DNA of 64,000 bases from Solanum dulcamara (GCF_947179165.1 NC_077244.1:78954144-79018143), one strand, 5' to 3'; counted from the stretch's first letter, positions 13,594-25,900 are shown. Translations and numbers: made by a program. Notes: generated from the sequence alone by a model not told the origin.

Positions 13594-15901
13594 GCCTGTG
13601 TATTTCAGACCTTGTTCTAGTGCTTTCATGTATATCAGCTAAAGCTTGCTGAGAATTGTTGGAAGTGCCTAGACTGGAAAAACCCAGGAAGAAGCTGTTC
13701 GCGTCTTTCATGTTAACTTTCAGAAACTCTTGCAAGCTAGAAAGGTATACTCCACTGAACCTACCCAATGAAGCTACATATGGTGTAATTGTTTCTTGAG
13801 TTCCATTAGTGTCAGGCAAATAAACTCCTACAGCAATGACGACTTTGGTTCTTAATCGTGGGTTGTAACTGTTAATCTTCAGACGACGAAATTATAGTTT
13901 GGCTACAATTCCATCAGTTGGACTTTGCCAAAACATTTCAACTTTAGTTCTATATCTGCTGTAAATAAGAAGGTGCTGATTTGGGGGTGTAGATTTTGTC
14001 ATTAATATTTTTTTTATGAAAGTTGCAATGAGTAGGCCGTGTATATTTTACTTAATAAACTCCAAATCCAGTAAATTAGATGATATTCGACTGAAATCTA
14101 TGTTCAAATTTTTCATATGTGAAATGAAGGGCAGAAAGGGAAGCAAGTCTATTGCCTCCATATCATGTAAAAGGTTATTAGTGTGACATAATGTGCTGTG
14201 TCCATAGTATAACACATGCGCACGACTTTTTAGTCTATCTAAAAAAAGAATGTCACCTTCAATATTTTCAAGTTATTTTCGTAGCTTCAAACTTTGCTTG
14301 TTGAAATAATACGACGATATGTTTAAAATCACAAATTTAAGGATATTTTTTGTATTGGACAAAAGTCTTTTCTATTTAAAATTGTCTAGTTTAACACACC
14401 ATATAAAGAATAATTTTATTGAGGCTTTTAGGAAAGTATATTAAGCAATGGTCGGGTAATATGAGACAAATCTCTCAACAAAAGAAAATGAATCAGCAGC
14501 AAATATTTAAAGGACAGATTATGGTCCAATTTTTTCCTTTTTTCTTTTTAAGCAAATATTTAAAGGACAGTTTACAAGCAAGAAAGTAGAATGGATTATT
14601 AATCTCATAATATTACATATATAAGCTGGTTTACAATCATGTTAATAAGGTCAATATATTGCAAATAAATTGGAGAGAATAAGGCCAGATTTTTACCTTG
14701 TTTTGTTGCAGTTTAATTTCCACCCCTCTTTTTTGAATTCTTTTCCTTTATTTTTTTAAGCAGGGATGTATATTTAATTCTAATCCAAACCTACAAGTTA
14801 TTGAAGAAACATCATTTTCATGTCTACTAATGTCCCTTTTTAAACAAGCAGCACTTTTTATTTTATTTTATCATATAGACATATACTAACAAATAAAGTG
14901 TGAAGTTACTGTTCTAAAAGAATTACTACTACCCAAGTCCTCATGATAATCATATTGCTATCTCTACTTCTTTTTTCCCTTTTTCTTATTAGATGACTCG
15001 AGGTCAATAATGTAAAATTATTGATAATACACGTAATGTACCACTTGATGTGATCTAACTAATAGTGGTAAACACGAGCACAAACCAAACATAGATAAAT
15101 TTATTATTTGCCATAGTAAGTGTGGGTGCATATTTGCTTTCCACTAAAACTATATATGTTCCTCTATTTCAATTTATTTGTTTGATTTTAACTTAATACT
15201 TAGTTTAAAAAAGTAAAAAAAATAATTTAAATCTTGTGATTTTAAACTAAAGATATGTAGAATGCATTAAAATATGCTTTAATCTTGTGATATTAAATAT
15301 ATTATGTAGAAAGTTGAAATTAAAGAATCGACAAATATCACATAGGTACACTTGTGATGAGAAATTTCTAGAATTAAGGAGTGATTAGAGTAGGTACACT
15401 GTACTGGAGAAAAAGGTTAATGAAAAATAAGAAACAAACACTGAATGAGAGATAAAGAAAGTTGCCTGCTTCTTAGTGGTTAAATATTGCATATTATTGA
15501 GCCAACCAGATAACGCGTTATTAATCAGACCATCCTTTGTTGCACGTAATTCTAAAGAACCTACCAACTTTTAGAAATAATCTTAAAACACAATCAAATC
15601 ATAGTAGTCTTTTGACACGTGTCGATTTTCGAATATTTTTTTTTAATGACAATTATAGTAATCGTTTGACAAGTTTCTATTTTCTTCGAGTATTTTTATA
15701 GATGGACCAATACCATGAGCTTCAAACAAAAAAGCAATTTATGTTGTTTTTGTTTGTGTTGTGTGTTGTGTGTCCCAGACAGGGCACAAGCTGCTGTTTA
15801 GCATGTGTACAATTCTTCTACAAAAATTAAGATTTTGGAAAAAGAGTAGGAGACAAAGGAGAAAATGAAAAGAAGATTAATTATGGTCTATTTCTTCAGT
15901 A
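13594..15901. other. AT-rich spacer after DGP3
   Basis: After the DGP3 3' UTR this stretch is AT-rich, with frequent stops in all frames and no exon-like runs. Around 15160-15340 the text resembles the ends of widespread plant MITEs (a 'tcctctatttcaatttattt' start), but no matching inverted end could be fixed. No gene was seen. Confidence 0.5.
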
Positions 15902-15910
15902 ATTTGGTAG

Positions 15911-16035
15911 AATTTTTTTTTTTTTTACCCCCTATTTTGGAGGATTTATAGTGTTTCCACACTTCCCCTCCAGCGAACCCAGGACCTACCGATCGTGGGT
16001 GGAGGTGCTTAACCAACTGAGCAAGCCTCACTTGT
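15911..16035 (-). mobile_element. tRNA-derived SINE with target-site duplication
   Basis: Read on the minus strand it starts with GAGGCTTGCTCAGTTGGTT (A-box-like) near 16030, carries CCTGGGTTCGCTGG (B-box-like) near 15970, and ends in an A-rich tail that shows as a T run at about 15912-15926. Direct repeats ATTTGGTAG flank it at 15902-15910 and 16036-16044. This is the normal anatomy of a Solanaceae tRNA-derived SINE. Confidence 0.8.
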
Positions 16036-16369
16036 ATTTGGTAGGAAATAAGGGGGGAAAATAGGGGGGAAATATACCTTTTGTATGGACCCTTATATAC
16101 TTCATTCAGTCTCTTTTACTTTTTATGTTTGATTTTGTACGTTTTTTAAGAAAACATTATATTTTTTTGCCGTTGGTGATTTAAATGATTGATAACATTA
16201 TTAATAATATTCAAGAGACTGGTTCATTATGCCCTTATTTAGTCACAGAAGTTAAACTCTTATAAACACTATTAAGAAATCCTTTGTTTTGGGACATTTT
16301 GTTGGCTTACTAGGGAATGGCAGAAAAAGAAAATTCACTCTCTTTTAGACCAATTCCTAATCTAACCGA

Positions 16370-17142
16370 TGTTGGATTTAATTGATAGGTCGAATGGAAA
16401 ATGGAGGGAAAAAGAAGTGGAGGAAAAAATGAGTTGTTCCCTCTTGCTTTATGAAATAAACATTTGTCCCACATAGGTAGTGGAAAGAAAAGGTCTCCAA
16501 CTTAAAAGTAGAAGTACTCCTTCATGTTGCTAAAGGGTTAAGAAAAGGGTCTCCCCTTATGCTGTTGTTGTCGTCGCTCGGCTCAGCTTTGGCTTTGCTT
16601 GATAATTTTTTTAGACCAAATTTCCTTTAATTGTAATTAATTATTATTTAATTAATTAATTAATTAAAAATCCTGACCTGTGACCCGACCCGTTTCTTTC
16701 TTTCCCAGATTAATTTAAAATATTTTCTTCCGAAAGGTTGCAACCTTTTCTGAAAAGTTGCAAACAGGCTATATATTTCTGTTGATTCTCAGAATTGTTC
16801 CTTACAAAAAATTTCTGACAATCATCATCTTCTTCTTCTTTTCTGCACTTCTTAAAAAAATAAAAACCCGTGTGATATACTGCCTTCGAGTGGTTCGCAG
16901 TCACCTTAATTTGTTGTACTGCTATTTTTGGTGAGTAAATCATTCTATCCTGGGAGGAAAGATTCCAAAAACCTCGGGTACGTTGAGGGGAATAATTTCC
17001 TTAAGAAAATACTATGCATTCAGTGGGCTCGATTTTTGTTCTTACATAATTTTTCAGATATTGTTCTTATTTTCAGTTTCTGTCTTTTATTTTCAGAAAT
17101 TATTGTTACTGTTTTAACGTTTTACAATACAAATTAATAACA
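16370..17142 (+). repeat. 5' LTR of the copia element
   Basis: 773 bp, TGTTGGATTTAATTG ... AATTAATAACA. It matches 19872-20757 over its length, with several indels. It carries one copy of a CGAAAGGTTGCAACC motif where the 3' LTR has two. Confidence 0.9.
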
Positions 17143-17528
17143 ATCTTAAGGAAATTACTATTATTTTATTTCTTTCATATTAAACTGTATTCTGTTTTGG
17201 AGACTAAAACCTGTGTGGTTTTCTACGCTGTATGAAATGAATATTTTGACTTGAAGAGTATAAAATCTTCGTTGGAATATTAAAGTTCATACTTATACAA
17301 CGATTTGAAGAATATATAAAAACTTCATTGTTGTTGTTGTAAAAAGTTTGATATTCTGAAGTATTAAGACAGTTTATCTATTTTGACAGTGAAAAGAAAG
17401 GGCAAGTGAAACTGCTACTACTTCTGCGACTGTTGCTGCAACAAGCCGCACTGCTCTTGGTATGCAGAAATTCACCAATGAAGACCCAGGAATTTTTTTT
17501 GGAGAACTTCAAATGATAGCAACAAAGG

Positions 17529-18473
17529 GTGTTCTTTTGGCTTACCACTCTTGGTATGCAGAAATTCACCAACGAAGACCCTCCTGTGCCTGATGCAGAT
17601 ATGCCGGTCAATGAAAAATTTATGATTTATGAGGCATGGACACAGACGAATTTTCTATGCAAGGGCTATATCTTAAGTGCTTTGGATGATGATTTCTACA
17701 GTGTTATGAAAACTTCTAAAGAATTGTGGGATGCACTTGAGAAGAAGTATAAAACTGAAGACGCATGCTTGAAAAAATTTATGGTTGCTAAGTTTCTAGA
17801 CTATAAAATGATAGATAGCAGAACCATTGGAACCCAAGTTCAAGAACTACAACTTATTTTTTATGAACATATTATTAAAGGTATGGTAGTTAATGAAGCA
17901 TTTCAAGTAGCTGCAATAATAGAAAAGTTGCCTCACTCGTGGAGAGATTTAAAAAATTATCTAAAGCACAAGCGCAAGGAAATGAAGTTGGAAGATCTTG
18001 TGATTCGTCTCAAAATTGAGGAAGATAACAAAACAGACGAAAAGAAGTCGCGTGGAAATTCAACGATTATGGGAGCGAACATTGTTGAAGATGCTGCTCC
18101 AAAGAATAAGAAAATGAATAAACATTTTGGAAAGAATAAGGAACAGAACAAGAAAAAATTCAAGGACAATTGTTATAGTTATGGAAAAGCTGGTCACAAA
18201 GCCCCAGATTGTCATCTCTCAAAAAAGGATAAGGGAAAAGGACAAGCCAATATGGTGGAGAATAAAGAAGGCATGAATGATCTGTGTGCAATGCTATCGG
18301 AATGCAACCTGGTAGGAAATCCCAAGAATGGTGGCTTGATTCAGGAGCTACATCGCATGTTTGTGCGGTCTGAGAAGCCTTTGCTACTTATTCCCCTGCT
18401 TCACCTGATGCGACTATCTATACGGGAAATTCTGCAACGGCTAAGGTTGAAGGATATGGTAGAGTATTTCTGA
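17529..18473 (+). pseudogene. copia gag remnant (UBN2-type) running into out-of-frame protease
   Basis: The open stretch encodes a copia-type Gag capsid region (about residues 20-170: NEKFMIYEAWTQTNFLCKGY, then KELWDALEKKY) and a basic zone. The zinc knuckle reads CYSYGKAGHKAPDC, so the second cysteine of the usual CxxC is replaced by Tyr. The aspartic protease motif DSGATSHVC is encoded at about 18338-18366 but in another frame, and is soon followed by a stop, so the C-terminal residues of the open frame are an artefact of a frameshift. Gag normally forms the virus-like particle. Confidence 0.85.
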
Positions 18474-19576
18474 AAATGACATCCGGCAAGGTGGTGACGC
18501 TGAACAAAGTTTATCATGTTCCAGAAATGAGAAAGAACTTGGTTTCTGCCGGTCTTCTTATCAAAAAGGGATTCAAGTGTGAATGAAATGTATTTAGAAA
18601 AAGGCTACCTCACTGAGTGTCTTTTCAAACTAAATGTAATGGTTGTTGATGATAATAAAGTTCAAGCTTCTTCTTACTTACTTGAGTCAAATAATTTATG
18701 ACATTCACATTTAGGACATGTCAATCATAAAATCTTGCGAAAACTGATTAACTTAAATGTATTGCCTAACTTTGAGTGCAATAAATCAAAATATCAAGTA
18801 TGTGTTGAATCTAAGTATGCTAAGCATCCTTATAAATCTATTGAAAGGAATTCGAGTCCTTCAGAATTGATTCACACAGACATTTTTCATATGAAGTCAA
18901 CACCAACTCGTGGTGAAAAAAATATTTTATAACTTTTATTGACCATTGCACTCGATATTGTTATGTGTATTTGCTTAATAGTAAGGATGAAGCAATTGAT
19001 GCATTTAAGCAATACAAGAACGAAGTGGAAAATCAATTGAACAAAAAGATAAAAATGATTAAAAGTGATAGGGGTGAAAAATACGAATCTCTTTTTGCAG
19101 AGATATGTTTAGAATATGGAATTATTCATCAAACTACTGCCCCCTACACATCACAATCAAATAGAATTGCGAAAAGAAAAAATCGAACATTAAAAAAAAT
19201 GATGAATGCTTTATTAATAAGTTTCGATTTACCGCAAATTTGTAGGGGAAAGCTATTCTTACAACTAATCGAATACTCAATAGGGTGCCCCACAGCAAAA
19301 CACAATCTATTCCATATGAACTATGAAAAGGAAGAAAACTCAACTTAAAATATTTCAAAGTGTGGGGGTGTTTAGCAAAGGTCCAAGTTCCTTTGCCCAA
19401 AAGGATAAAAATCGGACCAAAGACCGTGAATTGTATTTTTATTGGCTATGCTACAAATAGCAAAGCTTGTCAGTTTTTGGTTCACAAATCGGACAATCCT
19501 AAAATTTATATTAATACGGTAATTGAATCAGATAATGCTGAATTCTTTGAAAATATTTATCCATATAAAACATAAT
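18474..19576 (+). pseudogene. copia integrase remnant with stops and frameshifts
   Basis: A broken pol segment. A GAG-pre-integrase region (HSHLGHVNHKILRK, about 18706-18747) is followed by the integrase core: HTDIFHMKSTP, FIDHCTRYCYVYLL, then IKSDRGEKYES, and the integrase C-terminal part FKVWGCLAKVQVPLPKR at about 19354. At the position of the third acidic catalytic residue the text reads RIAKRKNRTL where copia integrases have a Glu, so the triad is lost. At least two frame changes and several stops interrupt it. It cannot make active integrase. Confidence 0.85.
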
Positions 19577-19732
19577 GTGAATCCTCAAGTGAAAGAACTA
19601 AATGACCTCGAGAAGAACCAAAGGAAAGTAAACCAACCGAAGATGGTCCAAGGCGTAGCAAACGTTGAAGGATATCTACTTCCTTTGGACCAGATTTTAT
19701 GACATTCTTGCTTGAAAATGAGCCTCAAACAT

Positions 19733-19845
19733 TTATCCGTACATTCCTTTATCTTATGGAAAGTTCAAAGGGAAACCTACTTATCCAGATGAAATTAATC
19801 TTCGCTTGTATATCACACACTTATCCGTACATTCCTTTATCTTAT
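19733..19845 (+). repeat. 25-bp direct repeat at the RT deletion junction of the copia element
   Basis: TTATCCGTACATTCCTTTAT plus CTTAT occurs at 19733-19757 and again at 19821-19845, 88 bp apart, exactly where the element passes from the end of integrase to the 3' LTR. It may mark the rearrangement that removed RT and RNase H. Confidence 0.7.
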
Positions 19846-19871
19846 AGCCATTCCCAATTCATGTGGGGGAT

Positions 19872-20757
19872 TGTTGAGTTTAATTGATAGGTTGAATGGA
19901 AAATGGAAGGAAAAAAAAGTGGAGGGAAAAATGAGTTGTTCCCTCTTGCTTTATGAAATAAGCATTTGTCCCACATAGGTGGTGGAAAAAAAAGGTCTCA
20001 TACTTAAAAGTAGAAGCACTCCTTCATTATGCTAAAGGGTCAAGAAAAGGGTTTCTCCTTGCGCCGTCGTCATCGTCACTCAGCTCGGCTTCGGCGTCTG
20101 CTTATGGATTTAGATTTGGATTTGGATTTATGATCTGATTGATTGATAATCTTTTTGGACCAAATTTTCTTTAATTGTAATTAATTATTATTTAATTAAT
20201 TAATTAATTAAAAATCCTGATCCGTGACCCGACCCGTTTCTTTCTTTCCCGAATTAATTTAAAACATTTCCTTCCGAAAGGTTGCGACCTTTTCTAAAAA
20301 GTTACAAACCTTTTCCCAACATGCAGAATTTTTCGAAAGGTTGCAACCTTTTCTGAAAAGTTGCAAACAGGTTATATATTTCTGTTGATTCTCAAAATTG
20401 TTCCTTACGAAAAATTTCTGACAATCATCATCTTCTTCTTCTTCTTCTTTTCTGCACTTCTTGAAAAAAATTCGTGTGATATACTGCCTTCGAGTGGTTC
20501 GCAGTCACCTTAATTTGTTGTACCGCTATTTTTGGTGAGTAAATCGTTCTATCTTGGGAGAAAAGATTCCAAAAATCTCGGGTACGTTGAGGGGGATAAT
20601 TTTCTTAAGGACACACTGTGCATTCAGTGGGCTTGATTTTTGTTCTTACATAATTTTTCAGATACTGTTCTTATTTTCAGTTTCTGTTCAGTTTCTGTCT
20701 TTTATTTTCAGAAATTATTGTTACTGTTTTAACGTTTTACAATACAGATTAATAACA
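19872..20757 (+). repeat. 3' LTR of the copia element
   Basis: 886 bp, TGTTGAGTTTAATTG ... GATTAATAACA. It is longer than the 5' LTR mainly because of a duplicated CGAAAGGTTGC block (about 20274-20360) and an extra GATTTAGATTTGGATTT stretch near 20107. The many substitutions and indels imply an old insertion. Confidence 0.9.
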
Positions 20758-20762
20758 ACCGA

Positions 20763-21602
20763 TACGATATTATCAATTATAAATAGGTTAAACTAAAGCG
20801 CGAGACTTTAAAGTTTATGAATTTAGGAATCTATTCTTTTTAATTATTGAATTTTAAATCAATAATTTAATTTCTTAAAATAAATACGCATCCGAACTAA
20901 AATTATTGAATTGGGTCAAATTTATAACCTGTATTCTAGCTTTGCCAATGCTAAAGAGCACCAAGGGAAGCAATGACCAATAAGCTTCGTTCTATTTCGA
21001 ATTATTCTTGTATTCCACTTTTTTCGACTTTTCCTTGTCCTTTCGTCCGTATATCTTTGATGTAGTAATATTTTATCATAATTTGAAAAATAAGAAAATA
21101 ACATGCAATAGTTAGTTAACTTTTAAATCCTAATTTATGTAGCTTTTTATTATTATTATTTTGAGAGTGAAACGACCTTTTCTTTTATTATATTTTTTTT
21201 ATAAGTCTTTTAAATGTTTTGAATTATCAATTACCGTAATTTATAGTACTTCTTACGCAGTTTTCAAATATATAAATTTTATTTTAAAAAATTAAAAGAT
21301 TTCATGTCCGAATTTATAATTGAAATTTAAAATTTAAACCCTCAAAACACGAATTATGTCACATAAATTGAAACGGAAGAAGTACATTAAATTGATGGCG
21401 TAAAAATTCTTTACTTGTCTAGGTATATAACTTAAATCCAAAGCTAAATAATTCAGTGGCATCAAAAGTTCTGCTCCTGCCCTTTGCACTTAATAGATCC
21501 CCCTCTCACAACTCAAGCCAAACTTTTTTTATTTTGCTTTTTCGTAGTAAGGACTTAGGAGTATAGACAATCCAAAAGGAAAATCATGATCATGACACTA
21601 TT
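20763..21602. other. AT-rich spacer with a MITE-like end
   Basis: No coding signal. At about 21355-21383 the text CACATAAATTGAAACGGAAG resembles the terminal sequence of a common plant MITE family. Its partner end is not clear. Confidence 0.4.
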
Positions 21603-21833
21603 GTAATTAGAATTTGGAGTAAATTCTCTCGATGGCACCTATATTTAGGAAATTGCTTATGAATATTATTTTATTGTTTTTTAGAATTATAATATCACTT
21701 TATTTTGAGGAAAATAGAGATAGTTGGGGTGATATTGTAATTCTAAAAGAAACACAAATGATATTAGTAGGCAATTTCCTAAACGTGAGTGACCATTCAG
21801 GGAATTTGAAATTCATTACTACAATTTAATTAC
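21603..21833. repeat. Long imperfect foldback (hairpin), MITE-like, upstream of FAF-like gene
   Basis: The left arm (21603 to about 21698) and right arm (about 21728 to 21833) are inverted copies. The best parts are TTTAGGAAATTGC (21645-21657) against GCAATTTCCTAAA (21771-21783), and AGAATTATAATATCAC against GTGATATTGTAATTCT. The loop is about 30 bp. The 65-codon open frame across it is a by-product. A clear target-site duplication was not found, so MITE, inverted duplication or small-RNA foldback all remain possible. Confidence 0.75.
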
Positions 21834-22079
21834 TCCTTATTTTATGTGATTTTATTATTAATTCGTCCCCACTAGAAAGATGCATTTCTATGTTTGGAAA
21901 TAATTTAATTTCAAATTTTTCTATCTAAGTTTTTATAGCTATTTTAATATCTTGACAAGTGATATGTTTAAAAAAAAATTCGTTCTTTTTTTAAATATAG
22001 GTCGAATCAAAACACAATAGAGGAAGCACGATTTTTAAACCACTTGTGTTGTACGTGAACAATTCTCAAGTTTTGTTCC

Positions 22080-22086
22080 TATAAAT
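22080..22086 (+). promoter_or_regulatory. Likely TATA box of FAF-like gene
   Basis: TATAAAT lies 180 bp before the ATG at 22267, leaving a 5' UTR of about 150 bp. Position and sequence are typical; transcription start was not tested. Confidence 0.5.
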
Positions 22087-22266
22087 TCAACCCTTGCCCT
22101 TTCACTTATCTTTCATTCTTATCTCTTTGTGCTTCTTCCTCTATTACTTGCAAATCTTTTTGGTTGCCAATACCCAAAAAATCTAAATATAAGTCACACT
22201 TAGTTTAAGTAGTAGAACAAATCCTCTGTTTTTGTTGCTCTGTTTCATAGTATTGTTAAAAAAAAT

Positions 22267-22914
22267 ATGGGCTCAACCTCAATTCTTTGTCAGCAACATG
22301 TTGTAATAAACAAACTATGTCCTCCTCCATTAACGTCAGAAGAAGTTGATGACATTGGTGGGTGGAGTTTCATACAAGATGTTTCTAACCCAAAAAAAGA
22401 TAATAACGAGGTGTACGTTCACCCTCTGGTGAAGCGCTCTTCTAACACCCTTAGCATTAAAAGCTTGGAGATGTGTACTGAGAGCTTAGGAAGTGAAACA
22501 GGCAGTGACATTAGTGAAAGCATGAAGGAACACACTTTCGAAACCGAGAATTCTCATTTAGCTCGACGATCAAAGTGTAAAAAACATAACCGGATAACTA
22601 ATTTTCCTCCTCCTCTGACTTCAATTGGTGTTCAAGTGAGGCAGTATCGCCAAGGCGGTCGTTTAATCTTGAAAGCCACCCCCATCTCGTCTTGCTTCAA
22701 AGCAGAACGCCTAAATGGGAGACTTAGGCTTTCTTTGTGGAACAATAGTGAAGCGCCAGACGATGAATATGACAATGTTGATGAAAGTGACCATGGTAAT
22801 AGAAAATTACTAAGTGAAAATGGATACATAAGACCAAGAAAGTGCAAGGAAAATGGGGGTAGGATCAAAGGGATACCAAGCACCTGGGAGCCTTTTTGGG
22901 TGGCCATTTCTTAA
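22267..22914 (+). CDS. FAF-like: FANTASTIC FOUR (FAF)-like protein
   Basis: Intronless, 215 residues. The FAF domain is at about residues 111-156: TNFPPPLTSI, then RQGGRLILKATPI, then NGRLRLSLW. An upstream copy-like CPPPLTSEEVDDIGGWSFIQ sits near residues 18-37, as often seen in FAF-like proteins. An acidic patch (DDEYDNVDESD) follows the domain. In Arabidopsis FAF proteins modulate shoot meristem size by repressing WUSCHEL, and the family has no known enzymatic activity. The start is the first Met after in-frame stops and a TATA-like box. The family call rests on the domain; which FAF or FAF-like member this is cannot be told here. Confidence 0.85.
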   Translation: MGSTSILCQQHVVINKLCPPPLTSEEVDDIGGWSFIQDVSNPKKDNNEVYVHPLVKRSSNTLSIKSLEMCTESLGSETGSDISESMKEHTFETENSHLARRSKCKKHNRITNFPPPLTSIGVQVRQYRQGGRLILKATPISSCFKAERLNGRLRLSLWNNSEAPDDEYDNVDESDHGNRKLLSENGYIRPRKCKENGGRIKGIPSTWEPFWVAIS

Positions 22915-25900
22915 ATGCTTAAAAAGCTTTCTACCTAGCTACTAAGTATTATGTTTTCATTTGTATTTCTGACCTGATTTTGTAAGGATAGATATCTTGT
23001 GCAATCCATTTGCGGTTGCTTATTATGCATTAATTTTGGCTATTAATGCTTAACTTATTATATATTATATTGCATGCTGAAGTTTGTGTATAAGTGCCTA
23101 TAGTACCAACTCTTTATCTCAATTTATGTGAAAATGTTTGACTAGTAACAGAGTTTAGAGGGAAAAAGTAATAATTTGGAACTTATCATAAATTTTTTTG
23201 TGGCTATAAATCATTTTATAAAGGATAAAATAAAAAATCTATAGTTAATGTTCTACTAAATATAAAAATATGTCATTTTTGTTTGACTAATAAAAAGAAA
23301 GAATGTCATGCAAAGTGAGTGAGACATGGAGATCAGAGTATTGAATTTTTAGTACTCGTGAAATATTAAAAAGCTTGTTTGAGGAGCATTTCAAGTGAAT
23401 GAAATTCAATATTTTTTCAAGTGAAATTCATGTTCAAACAAAAATAATTTTTTCTTTAACTTAAGTGCTGTCTAAATGCCAACTAAGTGTTGCCAACTGC
23501 CATAACTGCAGTTTTTCTGTTAACGCAGGGAGGAGAGGCTAGGAGAGTGTATAAAATATTTGATGGTACGGCCAAGTGCACTTCCGTACCTCAAACTCCT
23601 TTTGCAGCACAAAAAAAACTTTAACTGGGCTAAAAAAAATAAATCAAACCAAGACTTTTAGAACGTGTACAATAGCTTTAACTTTGGTGTAGTTATAGTT
23701 ATGGGTAAAATAAATAATTTCAAATATAAAATTGTCTCATTCCTTTTAGAATAGACTAAATAAAAAAAAGTGCCACGTGGAATAGAATAAATAAAATAGC
23801 ATAACAAACTAGCAATTAAAAAAACAAGATCAATCACACAATATAGAGAAGCCCAAAGATAAATTGTCCTTTTATTATATACTTGATCAGTTTTAATCCT
23901 CTATATTTACAAAAATTGAAAGGATGTCAATCCCTGGGCTTGGCCAAAGACATACTCGGTGTCTTCGTAATGTTTAAAACATACTCGATATTTAGCTCGT
24001 GAGTTGTGTAAAGTAAAAGAAGGACAATACAATCCCGATGATTTCTTTCGTTTAAACGGATCACGCGATTCTCACGAATCGCTTTCGTGAAATATAACTC
24101 ATTTCAAGTATAACGGAGATCAAAACTGCACAGGAGCATATTTAAAGAATTGTTTTAAATTAATTAACCTTTAAATATAAGGGACTATTACTGTCATTGT
24201 CTGTTGAGGTTTCTTTTTGACAATAAAGGAAAGTTCTTTTGAAGAAATAGATTGCCTAGAAACGAAAAAGGCCTAACTGGTGGTTCCACTTAACCATTTT
24301 CAAAACCAGCATAATCTTGTGATTTTGTTGCTCGTTCAAAATAAGATATGTTTTAGCACATAATAACTCCTAAGCAAAAACCTCCGGGTCGTTTGATAGT
24401 GTGTATTAAGTAGAATAGTGATAGTATAAAACTTTAATTAGTACAATGTTTGGTTGCAAATCTCAACTGGGTATTATTAAAATCAGTATTACTAATACAT
24501 AATAAACATATACTAATACTTTTTATATACTTATACACCTTATTCAAAGTTATTCTTGATAATGTCATGCATGTTATTTTTAATACAACAAATCAAATAG
24601 GTGATATAAAACAACACCTTAGCAAGATCTTAGTTCGTTGTACTTGGCATCTCCCATCATAATCCTTTAGAAATCACTATTCCTTTTTCACAAAGTTAAG
24701 ATTAGTATTATTAATGGATAGGAATATGACATTTGTATGAAATATAAACCATGAATCCATCGTTACACTGAATCTTTCTAACAAACTTCGGTTTATTTTG
24801 TTTGTTATAGGAGACATATCTAATTTCAATTGACGTTGTTTTATTTGAAGTGTCTGCCTATATTGAAATTGGAACATATATATGACTTGTAACTGTGACT
24901 AGCACTAGTTACTACTTCTTTTAATTGGTAGGTATACTTGTTTCCAGCATCACTTCATGTTCAGATGCAAAATTTGAGATTTATGAGTTATGATTTGAAG
25001 TTTGTTGATTCTGAAGTTTATTATAAGAACATATTTTCAGTAAATTTCTCAACAAATATACATAATTTAGATTAACATTACTGAGTTTTAACCAAATCTA
25101 TATCATATAAAATTTTGCATACGCCACTATCATGTTGTTAGGCAGAGGTATCCATCCTATACCGGAACTTGAAGGGACTGGTAAAAAATGAAGTGGTCCA
25201 TCTACATTACTCTATGAGCTTTACTTCAAATTAACAGAAAGAGTCACCAGAAATGAGAAAGGGAGCAAAATATGGAAGTTGGATCTTATTTTTGCACATG
25301 CTATAACATGCTATAATTTGTGTATGACATGTGAAGGCTGCAAGTATTGAGTGTGCTTTTGAGTTTCACATGAAATTAAGTATTTGCATTGGGTAACCGC
25401 AAAGACACTACAAACAAATTTCTAAAATTGTACACTCACCACTTCCGTACTTTTAATTTATCGAGGATTTAATGAAAATAATCTATCTATTTTATACAAG
25501 ATAAGATTTGTGTCTATTTCACCCTCTCCGGATCCTATTTATAAGATCATAATGGGTTTATTGTATTTTTTTTGAATCCCAAGAGATATCTACAGCTGCT
25601 ACCCTTTTCTATTTCTGTGAATATAGCTCGCAAGCCACACAGAATGCGATGAGGTCTAACTAAAAAGACTGTTGGTGAGGAGAATCGGTCTAAGGTCTCT
25701 CATGTGGGAAACCACTCACCCAGCCCTTGAGGGTTTATTTGTTTAAAGGTTTAATGACATTTTTTGCTTCGTAGGTTATTGATAAAATTCTAATTTTAAT
25801 CCATATAATATCTGATTAAGTACGTTAAATAATTAATTTATTACCTTGTGTACTCACTCATTTTGAACTCATTGCTTGTGAATATTCACAAATTTATCAT

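Larger units (their letters stand above)
16370..20757 (+). mobile_element. Ty1/copia LTR retrotransposon lacking RT and RNase H (non-autonomous)
   Basis: The element runs from TGTTGG at 16370 to ATAACA at 20757. It has two related LTRs and a 5-bp target-site duplication ACCGA (16365-16369 and 20758-20762). A purine tract ending in GTGGGGGA lies just before the 3' LTR. Order inside: gag (17529-18473), protease, GAG-pre-integrase, integrase core and integrase C-terminal part, which is the copia order. The sequence then runs straight into the 3' LTR with no room for reverse transcriptase or RNase H. No good tRNA-Met primer-binding site follows the 5' LTR. Frame breaks and stops show that it is dead for self-mobilisation. 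Confidence 0.92.

Noticed and set aside
21632..21829. 65-codon open frame
   Set aside because: It lies across the foldback; its length follows from the inverted arms and it has no protein character.
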